DNA of 64,000 nt from the NCBI RefSeq assembly GCF_910592395.1, contig NC_088320.1, positions 1,550,001 through 1,614,000 on the forward strand, in the 5' to 3' direction. The DNA is from Lineus longissimus. Its lineage: Eukaryota; Nemertea; Pilidiophora; Heteronemertea; Lineidae. The number at the start of each line of letters is the position of its first letter. The first letter of the stretch is position 1. A program made the position numbers and the translations under genes. Under the pieces are notes generated by a model. That model saw only the letters and a program-made list of their open reading frames with translations, ran no database searches and had not been told where the DNA came from. Below, in pieces: positions 62,350 to 64,000 of the stretch.

Positions 62350-63539
62350 ATGGCCAGTTTGACTGGATACGATGTTATTATAAGTTTTCTTGTTGTCTTT
62401 TTTGGACAATTTTTCTTCTCACTGGCCCAGGTCCCCCAATGGGGTAAGTGGCTCCAAAAAGTGCCCTTTGGGAGCGTTCATTATGAATGACGTCACAATT
62501 ACTACAACCAATCATATATCCGTTATATTCACTTGCCAAATTTGCGGAGTGTCTGCGTAAATCATTACACCAATGTAGTTTTGATTCGTGCTCTTGAACA
62601 TACTTTCTATACAGCTAAAGCTTTGTGGCATTTCTACGGCCGGTGTAGCAGTCGAAAATGTCCCCTCTGAATAAGGTGCCGCCATATCCCTGTTTTTCGC
62701 TAAGATATGGTTCTGTTGCGACGCATGACCTTCAATACCACAGATCTTAAAAGAATCCAGAAACATTCGCCGTGTCCGGACAGTTTTTCTAGCTCATTTG
62801 AAACAACTACACAGTGTTTTTGATGACACTGCCTTTATTCCAGATAACCTTGCGCGGTTCAAACCCACGGGCTCTTACCCGACGGCTTGGAAGAAGGGTG
62901 CCGAGACCTACTACTCTTACTGGGCTGTTGACGGGGACAGGGAGCATGACGACGCCCATCGTAGGAGTTGTTTCGTCACCACCTCCTCAGAGTACGGGTA
63001 CGCGTACTTCTGGGTCGATCTTGGCGCGCAACATGACATAAGGGAGGTCATTATCGCCAACAGAAAGCAGCAACCCGCTAAGACTTTGAACAAACAGTTA
63101 GGAGGAGGTAGGCTATAGTTCTCGGTGTCTCGACTGTTGGCGGAGGCAGTGACCCATGCGGCGGTGCGATTTGCGGGAAATCTACCATTGCGATTGCATT
63201 GCTCCTCCGAGCTCCTGCCTAGAGAAATTTTATGGAATTCTACATAGTTTATATTAGGTAAACCCAATCATTCAATTTCAGTTGACCTGCTGAAGAACTT
63301 TCAAATCCTCGTAACGGATAAGCTAACAACAGACGCGAAATATCAGGGCCAATTCCTCTCCGCGCACAATTTCTCCGTGTGTTCCGTCCAAGGGGAGCAA
63401 CCCTTCCGGGCGTCAGAGGTGAAGCAATTCCCGTGTGAGGCGAAGTGTCGGGGTCGGTATCTGGTCATATTCAAGACGGCACCCAAGGATGAGCAGTTCC
63501 CGCTCTGCGAGGTTGAGGTCTACGACCAGAATAGTTACA
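62350..63539 (+). CDS. Secreted fucolectin-fold (FTP/F5-8-like) protein, 5' part
   Basis: Exons 62350-62443, 62844-63107 and 63282-63539 join in phase; a GTAAGT donor after 63539 shows the gene continues past the window. The start MASLTGYD is followed by a strongly hydrophobic run (IISFLVVFFGQFFFSLA), a signal peptide. The mature part starts DNLARFKPTGSYPTAW and has AVDGD, SCFVTT, FWVDLGAQHDIREVIIANR, then FQILVT, CRGRYLVIF and LCEVEVY: the fucolectin/tachylectin-4/pentraxin-1 (FTP) fold. In fucose-binding members the motif HX(24)RXDX(4)R/K supplies two Arg/Lys; here those sites read W (in WVDLG) and H, so classical fucose binding is doubtful. Likely an immune or adhesion lectin. Confidence 0.88.
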
Positions 63540-64000
63540 GTAAGTCGAGTTCATTCAGTTTAAGGGATAGTCTCAAGTGCAGGTTTTTGATTTCCATGAG
63601 AGATGATCTTTTTTTACTTGGGTCCGCCATACCTGAGAAAATTTCGTCTTTTTTCAATTCAATTTTTGCATTCCTCAGCGAGCAAAGCACATAAGAGAAT
63701 CCTCTGTTCCCGGAATCCACTATCCGTATGGGACAGATTTTCCTTCCACACCGACTGCGTTTGCGGGATTTCTGTTGTTGCAACACATTCACCTGTTTCC
63801 TAAGGTGAAAAATTATATAACCAAGGTCTAACTAAATAGCGATTTTTCATTATGATTTTACTAATAGATCAAATTTACCGGTGAGGTCAATTGAAAGCTT
63901 GAACTGACCAATACGGTCAAGATCATTCAGAAGGAGGTTCAATTACATTACTGTAGCATTGCATAAAACAGTTGTGAGCGTTATACTTGAGCAAAGTGAA
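63540..64000. other. Intron of the lectin gene (right edge)
   Basis: Follows the GTAAGT donor. No further exon recognised before the window ends. The frame at 63603-63803 shows no domain. Confidence 0.4.

Overview
The window is eukaryotic, from a bilaterian animal. Genes are split into many short exons with GT-AG introns of roughly 0.1-3 kb, AT-rich spacers, tRNA-derived SINE-like repeats, hAT-like MITEs and minisatellites. Conserved proteins (CDK2, V-ATPase subunit a, YME1L, an hnRNP, HP1), a secreted fucolectin-fold gene and many short ACATGTAC-like words fit a marine invertebrate. I cannot name the phylum from sequence alone, and I see no prokaryotic operon, CRISPR array or viral gene.

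Layout. 376-1553 (minus): the first three coding exons of a CDK2-type kinase, cut by the window edge, with an E2F/CCAAT-type promoter. 1.7-16.5 kb: a repeat-rich intergenic region holding two nearly identical ~820-bp SINE-like copies 10.7 kb apart, a hAT-like MITE, another tRNA-derived SINE, a 48-bp minisatellite and diverged tandem repeats. 16570-32176 (minus): a complete V-type H+-ATPase a subunit, 17 coding exons giving 846 residues, plus alternative exons. A short spacer with E-box/M-box motifs and a perfect 33-bp inverted repeat separates it from the divergently transcribed YME1L gene (33048-39134, plus; 15 exons, 748 residues). 39.1-45.5 kb: probable 3' UTRs of two convergent genes, with a 27-bp palindromic minisatellite and a 24-bp-stem hairpin. 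45499-48876 (minus): an hnRNP A/B-like protein with two RRMs and a Trp/Asn/Gln/Gly-rich low-complexity tail. 51349-58247 (plus): an HP1/CBX gene with two alternative chromoshadow terminal exons and, inside its 5' intron, a THAP-domain exon whose donor phase matches the HP1 exons. 60.2-61.6 kb: tandem repeats and a third, diverged SINE-like copy. 62350-63539 and beyond (plus): the start of a secreted fucolectin/tachylectin-4/pentraxin-1 (FTP) domain gene.

I assembled the gene models by hand from homology, splice sites and codon phase. All internal exon junctions keep phase, which supports the models strongly. The genes do not form one pathway. The most interesting features are in gene architecture: a possible THAP-HP1 fusion transcript, duplicated HP1 terminal exons, duplicated exons and a triplicated splice donor in the V-ATPase gene, and a tryptophan-based prion-like domain.
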